Assembly (NCBI RefSeq): GCF_964340395.1
Contig: NC_135555.1
Span: 13,399,246 to 13,463,245, forward strand
Direction: 5' to 3'
Source of the DNA: Glandiceps talaboti
Lineage: Eukaryota; Hemichordata; Enteropneusta; Spengelidae
Length of the DNA stretch: 64,000 nt
The position numbers and the translations under genes are program-made. Under the pieces are notes generated by a model. That model was not told the DNA's origin. It did no database searches and saw only the letters and a list, made by a program, of their open reading frames with translations. This document shows, piece by piece, positions 52,301 through 64,000 of this stretch (the stretch's first letter is position 1; each line of letters opens with the position of its first letter).

Positions 52301-55300
52301 ACATGTAAAAATTAGCAACATGACAGACAGTAGATTGGCATGACAGTGAGCGAGATTGACATGACATTGGTAGTAGGCTAGACATTATACAGTCATTATC
52401 AGCAGTGACTTTACAAATTGTACATAGTATTTGAAGTATAGTCCCTTACTTGCGTTTCTATGTTCACTACGTTAATCGTCTTTATTACAAAAAAAATGTA
52501 ATATATTGATGAGGACGTGGACCCTTTTTGTCACTGGTATGGATCTATGACCTAAAAACTACTTAAAAATAAAACCAAACCATTGAATACTTCGAACGCA
52601 GGTACACGTGTTTAGTAAATTGTAAGGGTGGAGAGAAGTACTTATAGAAGTGTGTGGGTGATTAGAAAGCGGGTAAAGTACGAGGCTTTCTATATACTAG
52701 TATAGCACGACCTGTTGCAAGTTCCAAGATGCATTGCGCGTCTCTCCATACAATGCCATGTATTCTGTACGCGCGAAGGGGTTTGCACGCGCTACTCGGG
52801 GTGGGGGGCCCGGGGTGGTTGTCATGCACATTACGGTACCGTCCCCTTGGGTTTACTCGTAAAATCACACGCTGTCATCGATGGCGTTCGGTCTTTGTTC
52901 TATAAAATCACCCATAATTAAAGAGGTCAACATGTCTTACCATCATTTCCTGATGAAAAATGTTATTTCAAATGTAATAAAGACAAAACAAGACTAAATC
53001 TAACAACATATAAAGCGACGTCCTTTCGCGCAATGCATCTTATAATCGGAAAATCGACTATACAACACGTGTACGGTGATCACCTAGAACTCACATTTAT
53101 CATTAACGATGGGACAAGATAAATTGTACCAAAAGTGTTTTAGTCCTAAATGCCACCATGATATAAATGTCTTGTTCGTTTTAGACTTGCATTGAAAAGC
53201 CATTGGAAAGTACGGCTAACGCCTGAAGCCGCTTTGTAGGACTGTAGTACACGTCGCTGTCTTTACATATGTATAATATATATAAATTTCCGATATGATA
53301 CGAGTTTTAACGTTTGCCGCGCCATCCGTAATACTTTGTCACGAATACCATAAGTTTTCACTTCCATGGCTCGACAAGTTGGCGGATCGAAATTTATTAT
53401 TTAGAGCATAAATATTTCTTGTTCAGCCCTAGTGCATAATTATTAATTCATATGCACAATGAACAGCAAATGAATTACAAGAATGAAATAAGGTCGACTT
53501 GACATACTTAACTTAACGTAGACAGAAAGTGTAAGTTTTGATGCTTTAAATTGCACTGCTGACAAAAGTTGATTGATTTGGGTATATAACTATAAATGTA
53601 CACTCGCACACATGTTTGACCTCGGGATTAGGTGAAAGTTTTTGTTTACGGTTGGGGGGGGGGGGGGCTTGACAAATTCGCTTCTATTTTTGGCTTTTGG
53701 CGACAGAAAGGGTATTCGGAAAGGAAACTGACGTTGTAACAGTCAGATATAGATGTACCAAGGTAACAATCTATACTTTGGCGTGACGTCATAATTTTCC
53801 GTTTTCAAAATTACCTAGCCTGCCAGTGAGATACACGTTACTTGCATATTCGGTTGTAGCTTTCTTTTTGAAATCGGGAATTGGGTACGTCGACTGATAA
53901 ATGATAACGTACCAACGTAAAGTACGGTGACACATGAAACCATTGACCGTGGGCGGTGTTAGTTCTCTCCGAGTGAACGCTATTCACAACCGTGACCGCG
54001 TTCACAAATTAGTGTATTGTACAATTAATATGTAGTTTACAATACGTATGGTGAAACTGACCCGTCGTCGCGATGGTGTGGGATGGATGGGTAGCCAAGA
54101 TTTTTGGTGTATTTTATGTAGAATCTTACAATGCAATAACATTGTAATTTTATACATCATTCCCACTATAAGGATTGCAGTATCATAAGTTGATAATGCG
54201 TATTTCACGACAATGTTCGGCTATTATAAAATGATATCTACCGTGGAGGAGAACATCGTGTGTATGTAGGTGATATATTCCAGTCTTTATCATATGATTG
54301 CCATGTCCCCTACAAAGGTGCTCTACTCGGTTTCAACATCTTGTCTTTCACCCCGAGGAGAGAAATCGGAATATCACCCCCAGAAAGTAAGAAAGTGATC
54401 TGTCTTATTTTTGTTACAAGTCGGCACAAGAAAAAATACTGACAAAATACCCTCTGCTGTATACAACGGCCGGGTACGTGTATATCATATTTCATGGTTA
54501 ATAATCGTTCAAATGCGCGGCAATACAAATTATCACGTGACCTCACTTTGTGAAAATAACGTCAGATGTCTTGCTAAAATATAGTCAATGAGCCCAAAAT
54601 ATGAGAAAATTACGTTACTAACATTTGATGTTTCGCGTATATCCCTGTAAATATTGGCGAAACTTTCGTCTGGGGCCGGCCGATGACTACATCTTTCCGA
54701 AAACCTTCGTGCCCAGTCAGGTTTTACGAATAAACAGAAGAGAGCATGCGTAGTGAAACCCCTGACTATAAACATACAGTGTCAAGGACACTTAGAATTT
54801 TAGATAAATTATCTCATTTTTTTTCCTGAAATTGTCCGAAGAACTATTTCAAGTCTATGGAGAAATGGGAAATTGTTAAGTTTCATCGAATTAAAAATAG
54901 GAATAGTAATTTTGTCCTCAATAATCAGAACATATTGGAGAGATGGTAAGCAGATTGGTTTTAAGAACATAAAAACTGGAGGAGTAGTATACTGCAGATA
55001 TTTATTTCTGGAATATAACATCTCGCTCGCGGTTACCAACATATGGTCATACATTGTGACCAATCAGACATCAACTAAATTTCTTATCACTCGAGATCCA
55101 CCAAAGGTTTCTGTAAATAGATATACCACAACCATAGTAGACGATTTTTAAAACTCGGAGGCCAGTAGATACTTTTCGTGTAGTGAGTGAATGACGTGGT
55201 AGTGGTAGTGATTGATAAAGGGTGTGGTAGCTAAGAGCATATCGACAAAACTACCCAACCTGAAAGCAGGCGACAACTATAAGCAGGTACGGTGATACCC

Positions 55301-55351
55301 AACCAACACCCAGGCGACACTCAACAGCCAAGCACCCCCCCATATCTCTCT

Positions 55352-55472
<121 letters not shown>

Positions 55473-55693
55473 ACACAGTTCTTTACCACTGTTTGATTGT
55501 CCTTTGATCGTAATATTACAGGTATATAGTTCATTTGATTCTAGACTCCCTTCACATCTTTTCACAATAGTTACAACCAACATACCGACTCTTGCTTTCT
55601 TGAAAGTCGACAAATTTAATTTCGTTTAACTTATAATTGTCCACCCTTTGTGTCTTCCAGATTAAAGCAAGGATTATTATTTAGAAGACAAAC

Positions 55694-57175
55694 ATGCGTT
55701 TACCATTTCTCACTTTCTTGGCTGTGGTGTCCAGTCTGGTGGCGTTCGCAGAAGGAAGAACGTTGTCTGATTTGGTTGCTGTGAGAAGCAAAGTAAATGA
55801 CAAAGGAGACTGGTTGGGTTTAGATGAGAATGCCAGAACTCTTGACGATGACAGGGAGGAAGGAGACGAACTCGTAGACTTAGAATTGTTACTGAAAGAA
55901 CTCAGCCTGTTTTCCAATAAACTGATCGAACAAGATACTAGGGATACAGAGGGTTATACTGAAGACACTACATCTGATGAACAACCCGAAGATTCTTCGA
56001 GTAGCGAAAGCGAAAGAGAATCTTCTTCGTCCTTGCCTTCGTCTTCATCATGGTCATCGTCTGCAGGATGGAGTGATGAAGACGACGGTATCGTTGTTCA
56101 ACTGCCTTTGTTGGTGAAGCTCATTACTTTACTGAAGGTAACACATTTCTCGAAATTAATGATAAGAATCCTTTCTCCTAAATTTCTTTTATCGATCACG
56201 TTCATTCAGAGCAAAATATCAATACTTTGTGGTTACCATAGCGACGTATATATTCTAACTATATATCACGTGAATACTTTATTTTCAACTCAACAGAATC
56301 AACTTATTTATAGTTTGTAAGTTTCCATAGTAACTGTTGCAGTGGTACAGTGTGCGTTATTAGGCATGAAGTAGGGCGATAATGTGATAAAATATTGATT
56401 CGATATTTAATGACATTTATGTATATTTAATCATAACTTTGGTACCAAAGCCTACATTCTTTGGATAACTCATAGAGGAAGTCTGACATTTCTTTTTCAG
56501 ACACACAAGTACGAATGGCAACGAAGAAACACCGAGAAGAATGATAATATGATAGATGATTTACCACCAATGCCAATGAAGAAAGAAAATTGGTACGGTG
56601 ACAACGAGAAAGATGGTTTGCCACCGATGACGATGAAGAAACAAAACGGTTACTATGGTAAACACAAAGAAGGTTTACCGCCAATGACGATGAGGAAAGA
56701 AAATGTTTACCATGACGACGAGAAAGATAATATGCCACCGATGCCAATGAAGAAAGAAAACGGTTACTATGGTAAACCTAATGGGGGTATGCCTCCGATG
56801 ACAATGAGGGAAGAAAATGGTTACCATGACGACGAGAAAGATCATGATACACCATCGATGCCAATGAAGAAAGTAAACGGTTACTATGGTAAACCTAATG
56901 GGGGTATGCCTCCGATGACAATGAGGGAAGAAAACGGTTACCATGACGACGAGAAAGATCATGATACACCATCGATGCCAATGAAGAAAGTAAACGGTTA
57001 CTATGGTAAATCTAATGGGGGTATGCCTCCGATGACGATGAGGGAAGAAAATAACGATAACAGTAAACGAATGCCACCGATGACGATGAAGAAAAAGAGT
57101 GATGAACAGATCGAAAAAGAAAGGGAACTATTGATGAAATTAAAGAAAGCAATTTTACAGAGAAGGCAAACATAG
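55694..57175 (+). CDS. Secreted protein with PPMTM tandem repeats, possible neuropeptide precursor
   Basis: I do not recognise this gene. Coding exons 55694-56137 and 56501-57175 join in phase 0 (CTGAAG/gtaaca ... tttttcag/ACACAC), giving 372 residues. A 3' splice-like TGTCTTCCAG at 55651-55660 suggests a 5' UTR exon upstream. Residues 1-21 (MRLPFLTFLAVVSSLVAFAEG) are a clear signal peptide. Residues 22-140 are acidic and Ser-rich. From about residue 167 to 350 there are ten copies of [L/M/T]-P-[P/S]-M-[T/P]-M, seven of them followed by KK, RK or KKK. Between them NGYYGK and NGYHDD segments alternate. Two blocks of 39 residues are nearly identical. The tail is basic and helical (KERELLMKLKKAILQRRQT). 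There are no cysteines in the repeats and no membrane segment after the signal peptide. Dibasic-bounded repeats behind a signal peptide suggest a propeptide cut by prohormone convertases; a secreted matrix, adhesive or biomineral protein is the main alternative. The stop and start are firm; the function is not. An AATAAA lies at 57616-57621. Confidence 0.8.
56562..57095 (+). repeat. Coding tandem repeat of the secreted protein
   Basis: Units of about 57-60 bases alternate in two types, combined in a 117-base higher-order unit. The last two higher-order units, starting near 56871 and 56988, are nearly identical at the DNA level, showing recent unequal exchange or slippage in frame. Confidence 0.9.
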
Positions 57176-57615
57176 ACATTGACGATGGAAGTATATCAAC
57201 TTATACCGGAATACAGGTATCAAAATAGACAATTTATTTTTGTGCTAAACTTAAAGTTACTGAAGAATATTTGTATTTTTTGACAATACTTGACAAATCT
57301 GTAAGCTTTGTCGGGCGAACATCAGTCATTGTCAAGAGCCAACTCTTTTGGACTAGAAATCAATGACAAAAAGGTTTGACATTTAATGATTTGAACTCTG
57401 AATAATCCTATGGAAATGCTTTGCTAGTTGTAGGTTTGTGTCGTTGCCTTGTTTGACTCCATGCAGTTACAGAATGCAAGGTAGTCGGTGGTGGCGCGCT
57501 TTAAAAAAACAAACCCGGAACCCAATAACAGCGCCTCCAACGATAGCATTAATAAACCAGTACATGTCAAGAGTTGTCGAGGAACGATAGTTGGGCATAA
57601 GAATTCATCACGAAC

Positions 57616-57621
57616 AATAAA
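57616..57621 (+). promoter_or_regulatory. Candidate polyadenylation signal of the secreted repeat gene
   Basis: AATAAA about 440 bases after the stop codon; the first canonical signal I find downstream. Confidence 0.4.
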
Positions 57622-59041
57622 TTGCAATTGCCGCATTCATACTTTTGGTCTTCTTCGAATGACAGAGCGGTGTGCATTGAATGGAAGATGATAACCACCA
57701 CATACCCAAGCCGCAACAACGATGATACATGTATATGTGCCAACTTTATACAACTTTTTTTCGACGTACTTTTGTTGTAAATATTTCGCTCATAAGCTTC
57801 GTATATTGTAAAAGTGTTGCTGTGTTACTAAGGGAAGACGTATCGAACCTCGTAGCGTATTCATTCAGAGCTATAATTACCCATAAGAAGGTTGAACATT
57901 TCCTTGCATTTCTCCGGAGTTCGTGATTTTAAGAGTTTTTTTTAAAAAAAATATAGTCACAGATTCGTACTTGGACACGGATGTTGCTTAAAATTAATAT
58001 ATTACACGAAAGAAAAAAAAATATATGGGTTGTGGGACCGGGTACACATTTCGTAGTTCAGTTTGAAATGAATTCTTTCACCTTGATTTTCTTGCAAAAA
58101 CACTGCCATTTTTCCCCAGGCTACCCTACTTAATATTGTGTACATATGTTCAAGAGACGAAGTAACACTAGATTTCTCACAAGATACCTGGTCAATCCTA
58201 GATCCCATCTCCACTGACAGAACAGGTGTTTCCACAGACACCTGTGGTCTGCGTCCGCAGACCCCACGTGACCTGTGATATGTTTTATAATAGAAAACAG
58301 CTGATTGACTTGGTGAAGAAAAACGCGTACGGTACCTTTGGTCCAACAAAAATCTCACTTACATTGCTGCATCGTATGATCTGGCTCTGCAAATTCAAAT
58401 TCTTACCAATATAGCACTGCATGCCTGAACATCCGGGTCCTCATTAATTGTACTGTGGCGTTTCTTCAAAGAGAAAAAACGACGGTTTGTTCATATTGCG
58501 TAAACTGTACTTTTGCACGAAACTATAATCTTGGTTGTAAAATATAACATAGCCAGACGACAGTTTGTTTTTTCTAATTGTAGAATGGAATAAATTATCG
58601 ATAATATTGACGAGTACAGTCGATGATATGTGAAAGAAAAAATACATAATTACACAGGTGTCAAGGACTGTGAAACCCATCAACTAACATATAATTCCGT
58701 GGTATCATTTATCTGTGTAGTTCACATACTATCGATATATTTCAATATTATCCATCCATCACCTACTCCATTTTATTCATATGTCACGATCCACAAGTGC
58801 CTGTGGGTACGGAATCATTAGCAAATACACTTGTACTAGTATTACTGTGCACATGACACTGAGAATGTTTGCATTTGTCTTTTATTTAATATTATTTGTT
58901 TTAAGTCTACTTTCTGCTGAATTATTTGTAACTCAAGTGAAACTGAATAAAAAAAACTTTCTTACGACATTGTTTCCTGGGTACTTGCTCTACGTTAGAC
59001 CTGCTGCAGGCGGAGTATTAAAGGCAAACAGATGCGTACAT

Positions 59042-59208
59042 CGTCTCGCTGCCAGACTCGTGACTATCGCCCCTTTTATAGAATTGTAAGGCACACGGCA
59101 GCGAAGCCGCCAGAAGTAAGGGACTTGTCCCGACCTCAGACCACTCAAAGTTCCCTCACTTCTCGCGGCTTCACCGGGACAATAGTCACGAGTCTGGCAG
59201 TGAGACTA
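59042..59208. mobile_element. Foldback (MITE-like) element with two nested arm pairs
   Basis: The outer arms are TCTCGCTGCCAGACTCGTGA at 59044 onward and its inverse TCACGAGTCTGGCAGTGAGA near 59186-59205. The inner arms are GCGAAGCCGCCAGAAGTAAG at 59101 and its inverse near 59152-59175. The left side has an extra 27 bases between its two arms. The whole folds into a long imperfect hairpin with a loop near 59125-59150. Confidence 0.75.
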
Positions 59209-59330
59209 GTCTGGACTCGGATTAGGGCAGTGTCCCTTTAAATCACAGTCACCTGTGAGCTAATATAAATTATATATATTATAATATTCAATGTAAAAAA
59301 ATATAGCAAATCATTTTTAAAAAATAATTG

Positions 59331-59391
59331 TCATCGGTGTTTGCACGGAAACGGTGTTTGCACCTATGTTTTCCGTGCGAACACCGGTGAC
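59331..59391. other. Short imperfect hairpin with nested loop palindrome
   Basis: TCATCGGTGTTTGCACGGAA pairs with TTCCGTGCGAACACCGGTGA. The two mismatching positions are G-U wobbles if the top strand is transcribed. The loop itself contains GGTG-TTTG-CACC. Confidence 0.6.
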
Positions 59392-60186
59392 GGTATTTTT
59401 TGATATTTGTGAATACCTTACGCCATTATTTTGTATCACGACCTCCATGAATAGATTAGCTCACAAGTGACTTGCCAAGCTTCCAGTGTCCACGATGCCT
59501 GGGTTCCTACACACCCGAATGACGTATCGTGACGTGATACACAAAGTTTGTGACGTAGGGGATTGAAAAAAATGTCTGTCAATGTGTATCGATAGAAGAT
59601 TATAGAACTATCGCAAATTATAATGGCGCCCTCAACCAGCTTAACAATAATTTCATTTTATTTTATCTTTACAATTTTAGTTGTTTTCACTTTTTAAAAA
59701 TATTGCTTTGAACCAAAAAACAAACGAAATATCGGTTAGAATACCCCTTCTGTGATAGTTTGTTGAAATCTGTACAGACATCAGTGGGGAAAGAAAACAT
59801 TCATGAAGGTCGAGAAGACAAAGAATTTCTTAACTTTTTGTTTTTATAAAATATTTGAAATGGTTAGGGTCGGCGGCTTAAACTAGAGTAGGTCTGGTTG
59901 TCGGAAATACAATTTTCAGTAAAACAATTATCTGTGTAATAATGCATGTCCCTGTGATCTAAACTATTATCCTCACAGTACTACATGCATAAAAATATAG
60001 TAAAATATATATAAATAAATATTTTAAAGATATAGTAGTTGCTTTTATTTCTTTTTTGTTTTAAGACTCCTATAAGCATAATTTAACATCACGTGAGGCA
60101 ATGCTTGCCCATGGCAAAGAACTGATCTGAACAATGAATGACGAACAAGGTCATGCGTATGTTTATGAAAGTCTTGATGGTTGTCA

Positions 60187-60440
60187 GTGGCCGAGTGGTT
60201 AAACCATTTACCTCTTACCACTGCAGTTGGGGGTTCGAACTCATTCAGGGTTTGATTAAATTTACCACACTGTAAGAAGACTGTCGTTCAGTTTGTCTAC
60301 TGAAACCATGTAGGTCTTCCCCAGATTTCATTCTGCATTAACCTATGAGGAATGGCGCCCTCACTGGACTTCTTGGGAGACAAGTGTTTAAATACTTGAA
60401 GAACTATCCAGTATAATTAAAATATTATTATTATAATGTA
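60187..60440 (+). mobile_element. tRNA-derived SINE
   Basis: The 5' part resembles the head of a tRNA-Leu/Ser with a pol III A box (TGGCCGAGTGG, about 60189-60199) and a B box (GGTTCGAACTC, 60231-60241) at the usual spacing of about 30-40 bases. A tRNA-unrelated body of about 170 bases follows, then an A/T-rich ATTATTATTA tail (60420-60438). It would not fold as a complete functional tRNA because the sequence past the B box does not pair back to the 5' end. Confidence 0.8.
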
Positions 60441-63359
60441 AGTGAGTCAAATCATGAAATGAGTCTGGATCTCCAGAACCAAGAAATTTACAAAACTGTC
60501 TTTATTTTTGGGAGTGGCATTCCCTTTTTAGTTCAGACCATATCAAGGATATCATATTGTCTTCAACGGTGATTCATCTTAACACAGACACTGACACAGA
60601 CACGCACACACACGTAGACAGCCATTTCACCATGCCTATAGTACCACTGAACCTCAGGTACAGTCAAAATATTTTTAAAAAAGACATGAAACTTTTTGTT
60701 TACTTACATTTGTTTGTTTTAATACCTCCAACACTTATAAACATACATAAGTTACAAGCATTTGCCATGTTTTTGTTCAAAATTTTTTTTTTTAAATGAA
60801 AAAGATTTTGACGAAGTATTTTCAATCTTTCACAAGTATATATATATTTCCTGTCCTTGCTACGTCGGCATACAACTGATGTAAATTATACACATTCTTT
60901 TTCTATGACTATCAAATATGATACATTCATTGTTCCTGAGTTTGGCAGAGCGGTAGTAGTATACAAGCTTTTTACATCACATCAAATTGGAAACTTTATA
61001 TCTAAATGAAAAAAAAAAATCTGAATTGTTTCCATAATTAAGTAAATTGTTTGCATATAAAAACCACAATAGTTGTAACTTTGGCAGACTTGCTGATATT
61101 TTGTTAAGTGAAATGTGTATGTAAAAGCCAAGTTGTACAAGTTTGGGCAGAAAATACGGGATTCATACGATGGTTGTTGTGCATAATGATAACCCATGCC
61201 TATAAAACCGGTTCTGTGGAGCTCATATGTGAGTCGAAATATTCAGACTTGATATCATTTTTGTTTGGAAAATTACATGTAAGCTTGCACAGATACAGTT
61301 ATATATCATTTTCAAATATTCCCCCCCCCCCCCCCCCGAAATACTTGTAACATAAAGGTATTCTCATTCCTCATCTTTGACTGGTAATGACAAGGCCCCT
61401 TAAGTCATTCAGAATTTCCTTGTCTGCATACAGGAAAATATTGGGGAATAATATCTAATGGTGTGCTGTTTTCTATTCATGAAAGCTTGTGCTATAGCAA
61501 AATGGCTTAGATTTGTATCTGGGTCACATGCTTGTCACATGACAAAGTTATGCAAATTACATTTGTCTGACATCATTTTTATCCACGAGTAATAATGGTG
61601 AATGGTTTATCAGAAAGGGCGGAATTTTTGTAATTACAGCATCATACATAATATATGTACTGGTACATAAAGCCACATTGAAAACATTTGTCACTCTCGT
61701 TTCTCTCTATGGGAGCAATAAAGGTGAATAAGCAGTAGGTTTGTAATTGAAGCATCACTCATATAATGATGCCAACTTGATATTTTCAACTCTCATTTCA
61801 TTCCATGTGAGCAACTAGGGTGAATTATTCAGAGAGAAAGCAGTATCATTTATGAAGTGTTCATCACATTTCTACCCACTCGAAAAGGCCTTAAGTTACA
61901 ACTAATGGGGCTTTTTAATATTCAGCATTCCAATATAACTGTACTTTGGTCATTTTTTTGGAAGAAAAAAAAAAAACTTTCAATAATAAACATGTTGGAA
62001 ATTTAAGGAAAACTTGATGTGGTAATTGCTAAAAAAAGAAGTGGAAGCAAAAACAGGTCAATCATTCATTTTCAAAACGCAGACTTCGACCTTAACAAAT
62101 TTGAATTATATACATAAGTGTGCAACCCTGTGCCGTAACGTTCAAAATCTACTGTATCATTTAACTGAATTCATCAAATCTGAATTGTGTCTAAAAAACC
62201 CCAAAATATTATAATTAATATTATGTAAATCATCTCAGGTAAAGACTGACTTTCACACAATCTGTGAAGCAAACATGTAGGTGAAAAAAACGTCCAAAAC
62301 ATTCCAACTTTCCCCCTACATATACAGACAGACTGCTGGATGATATGCATAATGAAGAGCAAAATCACTTCAAATGAATGCTTCTGACAGTGTAGTGTTC
62401 GTCCAACTAGAAAACAGAATGGATGCGTAACAATATGTACAAAATCTCATGTTATCTTTCAATACTTCTTTTAACACTCTTGATTAAACAATGTGGAAAA
62501 AAAAAGCTGTAAAAAAAAATTACTAGCTAAATATGTCAGTTTATAATTGCATAAGTTTTTAGTAAATCTGTGTTGGTCATTTGGAAGAAACGTAAAACTC
62601 AATATTTTTTTTTTTTTTTTTTTTAAATATTTTTGTATTTCTAATTTACAATAAAATACAAAAATCAGCTTTTCAAGGTGATGTCCTGCAGTGGGAAATA
62701 TATTACACAATATTGATAGTGAACTTGACATTTGAACTGGTCATAAGAGTGTAGATGTTCGTGACGACAGATTAAGAGATAGGCAACTTTTAAACTTTTA
62801 CTGCAGTAGATGAAAGTATCAAATTTCACAATTTAACATCAAGAAAGACAATGTCCCAAATAACTGTGCATCAGCTTGGTAAATCACGTGCAACCAACTG
62901 TCAACACTGCCCTCAAGTGGCCAGTTGTGTTCTGAAGCTCATCAACCAATACAAACAGTTGAATGGTAAAAAGTTGAAATGCTCGAGCGATAACTTTTTT
63001 AATCATACAGGGTCTAACAGTGTATCATTTACCTTTATTTACAACTGTCATCTCACAACTTTAATTTAGGTGAACAATAATAAAAAATATGTTCTGTTAT
63101 ATAACTGTATCAATATTTAAAGTACATATATGTTTTCAATATGAAAGAAATATTTGATTTTGGAATGTTTAGCTAAAAATTAATATCACAATAGCTAAAG
63201 TAATTATTTTGTAAAAAAAAAATCAACGCAAAATGCTGATGTATGGAATGGAAAACCAAAGGCTAGAATTATTGATATAGAATAATTAATATCAGGTATT
63301 TAAAATTTAAAAAAAAAAAGATAACAAAAATATGAATATAAGAAATACTAAATTTCAGA

Positions 63360-63531
63360 AAGGTGTCTACACTTCATTTAATATCTAGTAGTGGTGAGGT
63401 GATGTATACTACCTCTACAGGTGGGTTATCCAAGGTTTACAAGAAAAAAAAACAACCTTTTACATGATTTCATCAACTACAGTTTATGCCTATCTACTTA
63501 CTAGATATTTGCAGTGAAGAGTGGACACCTT
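63360..63531. mobile_element. MITE-like inverted-repeat element
   Basis: The left end AGGTGTCTACACTTCATTTA then ATATCTAGTAG (63361-63391) is matched by the reverse complement of 63494-63531 (AAGGTGTCCACTCTTCACTG then CAAATATCTAGTAAG). The arms are about 33 bases around about 100 bases of non-coding sequence. Confidence 0.65.
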
Positions 63532-64000
63532 CATGGAACAGAATAATTGTAAATTAATATTGCATAGCATTCTGATTTGACCTTTGACCTAGACATCCTT
63601 CAAACTGAAAATTTACATATGCCAACCAAGACTGCATAGAGTAGCATATACAGTAGACTAAGATATGTCGCGTCGCTCCACCCTCATCGACTGATGTGTG
63701 AGGGCGCTCCGTCATGGCATACCTCACAGACTACTGTTACACATACAGCAAACGCTAGATGGATTACTAGTTGCCATGGTGGATTACTTGTTGCCATGGT
63801 GACTGACCTTCTCAGTATCATATGACTATACAATGTAGATTTCAAATGACTCAACTAATGGTACCACCTTAGACTTTGGTTGACCAGTGTTAACGGACGG
63901 TTATTTCTTACTATGTAAGGTCATATCAAGTTACTGGCAGGACAGATAAAATATCAAAAATTGACAGATAAAGTTATTGAGAAATTAAGTATCAAAAATA

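Larger units (their letters stand above)
57176..64000. other. Spacer downstream of the secreted repeat gene
   Basis: I found no exon I can defend. Open frames of 60-100 codons are present on both strands but lack recognisable domains. The interval contains two foldbacks (about 59042-59208 and 59331-59391), a tRNA-derived SINE (60187-60440), a C run (61321-61337), an A/T-rich part from 60.8 to 63.3 kb with several homopolymer runs, a MITE-like inverted repeat (63360-63531) and paired TTGCCATGGTG motifs at 63772-63802. Confidence 0.5.

Noticed and set aside
54873-55151. 92-codon top-strand frame with hydrophobic and basic parts
   Set aside because: Considered as an upstream exon of the secreted gene. 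The frame does not connect to a donor in phase with 55694, and the gene already has its own signal peptide start.
56427-56962. Bottom-strand frames of 106 and 95 codons opposite the PPMTM repeats
   Set aside because: They are antisense shadows of the repetitive coding exon.
60187-60260. Possible functional tRNA-Leu or tRNA-Ser gene
   Set aside because: A and B boxes are present, but the acceptor stem does not close and a non-tRNA body with an A/T-rich tail follows, so it is a SINE head.
62851-63069. 72-codon frame with several Cys (CQHCPQVASC)
   Set aside because: The zinc-finger-like spacing caught my eye, but there is only one such pair, no flanking exons and no recognisable family.

Overview
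The window is a piece of an AT-rich animal nuclear genome. Genes have many short exons with GT-AG introns, microsatellites are long and numerous, and families of foldback elements, MITE-like repeats and minisatellites fill introns and spacers. There are no operons or bacterial signals. The four recognisable genes are conserved metazoan genes. The adjacent trio TMEM231(-), GABARAPL2(+), ADAT1(-) has the same order and orientation that I recall for human chromosome 16q23, so this looks like ancient bilaterian microsynteny. I cannot name the species. An invertebrate deuterostome (hemichordate or lancelet) or a lophotrochozoan would fit.

Layout. 1-4087: spacer with a foldback element made of inverted minisatellites, a hairpin element and TA/CA microsatellites. 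4088-8461 (+): TIMM21, a subunit of the mitochondrial TIM23 translocase, in six coding exons. 9.1-12.3 kb: spacer with three tandem arrays and a 35-bp RNA-like hairpin. 12602-16855 (-): TMEM231, a ciliary transition-zone membrane protein, in seven exons. 16856-17241: short head-to-head promoter with a full CRE and a TFEB/MITF-type M-box. 17242-20563 (+): GABARAPL2 (Atg8 family) in three exons, with an 11-codon first exon. 20.7-25.1 kb: spacer with an 80-bp minisatellite. 25100-41618 (-): ADAT1, the tRNA adenosine-37 deaminase, in nine exons; it has an extra low-complexity repeat insert between its catalytic motifs. Its introns hold a solo LTR, a 1.8-kb inverted-repeat transposon, a 255-bp MITE, two LINE tails and several satellites. 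41.6-55.6 kb: long spacer with no gene I can recognise, mostly simple repeats. 55694-57175 (+): an unrecognised secreted protein built from about ten P-P-M-T-M repeats separated by dibasic sites, which looks like a neuropeptide precursor or a secreted structural protein. 57.2-64 kb: spacer with two foldbacks, a tRNA-derived SINE and a MITE-like element.

The conserved genes are housekeeping genes of different pathways (mitochondrial import, cilia, autophagy, tRNA editing). Only the TMEM231/GABARAPL2 pair visibly shares a control region. The most novel items are the secreted PPMTM-repeat protein, the repeat expansion inside the ADAT1 deaminase domain, the fully paired hairpin at 11.1 kb whose only deviations are G-U wobbles, and an interspersed repeat family that carries splice-site-like motifs. 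Exon joins were derived by hand from splice consensus, reading-frame phase and remembered family sequences; no alignment program was run.
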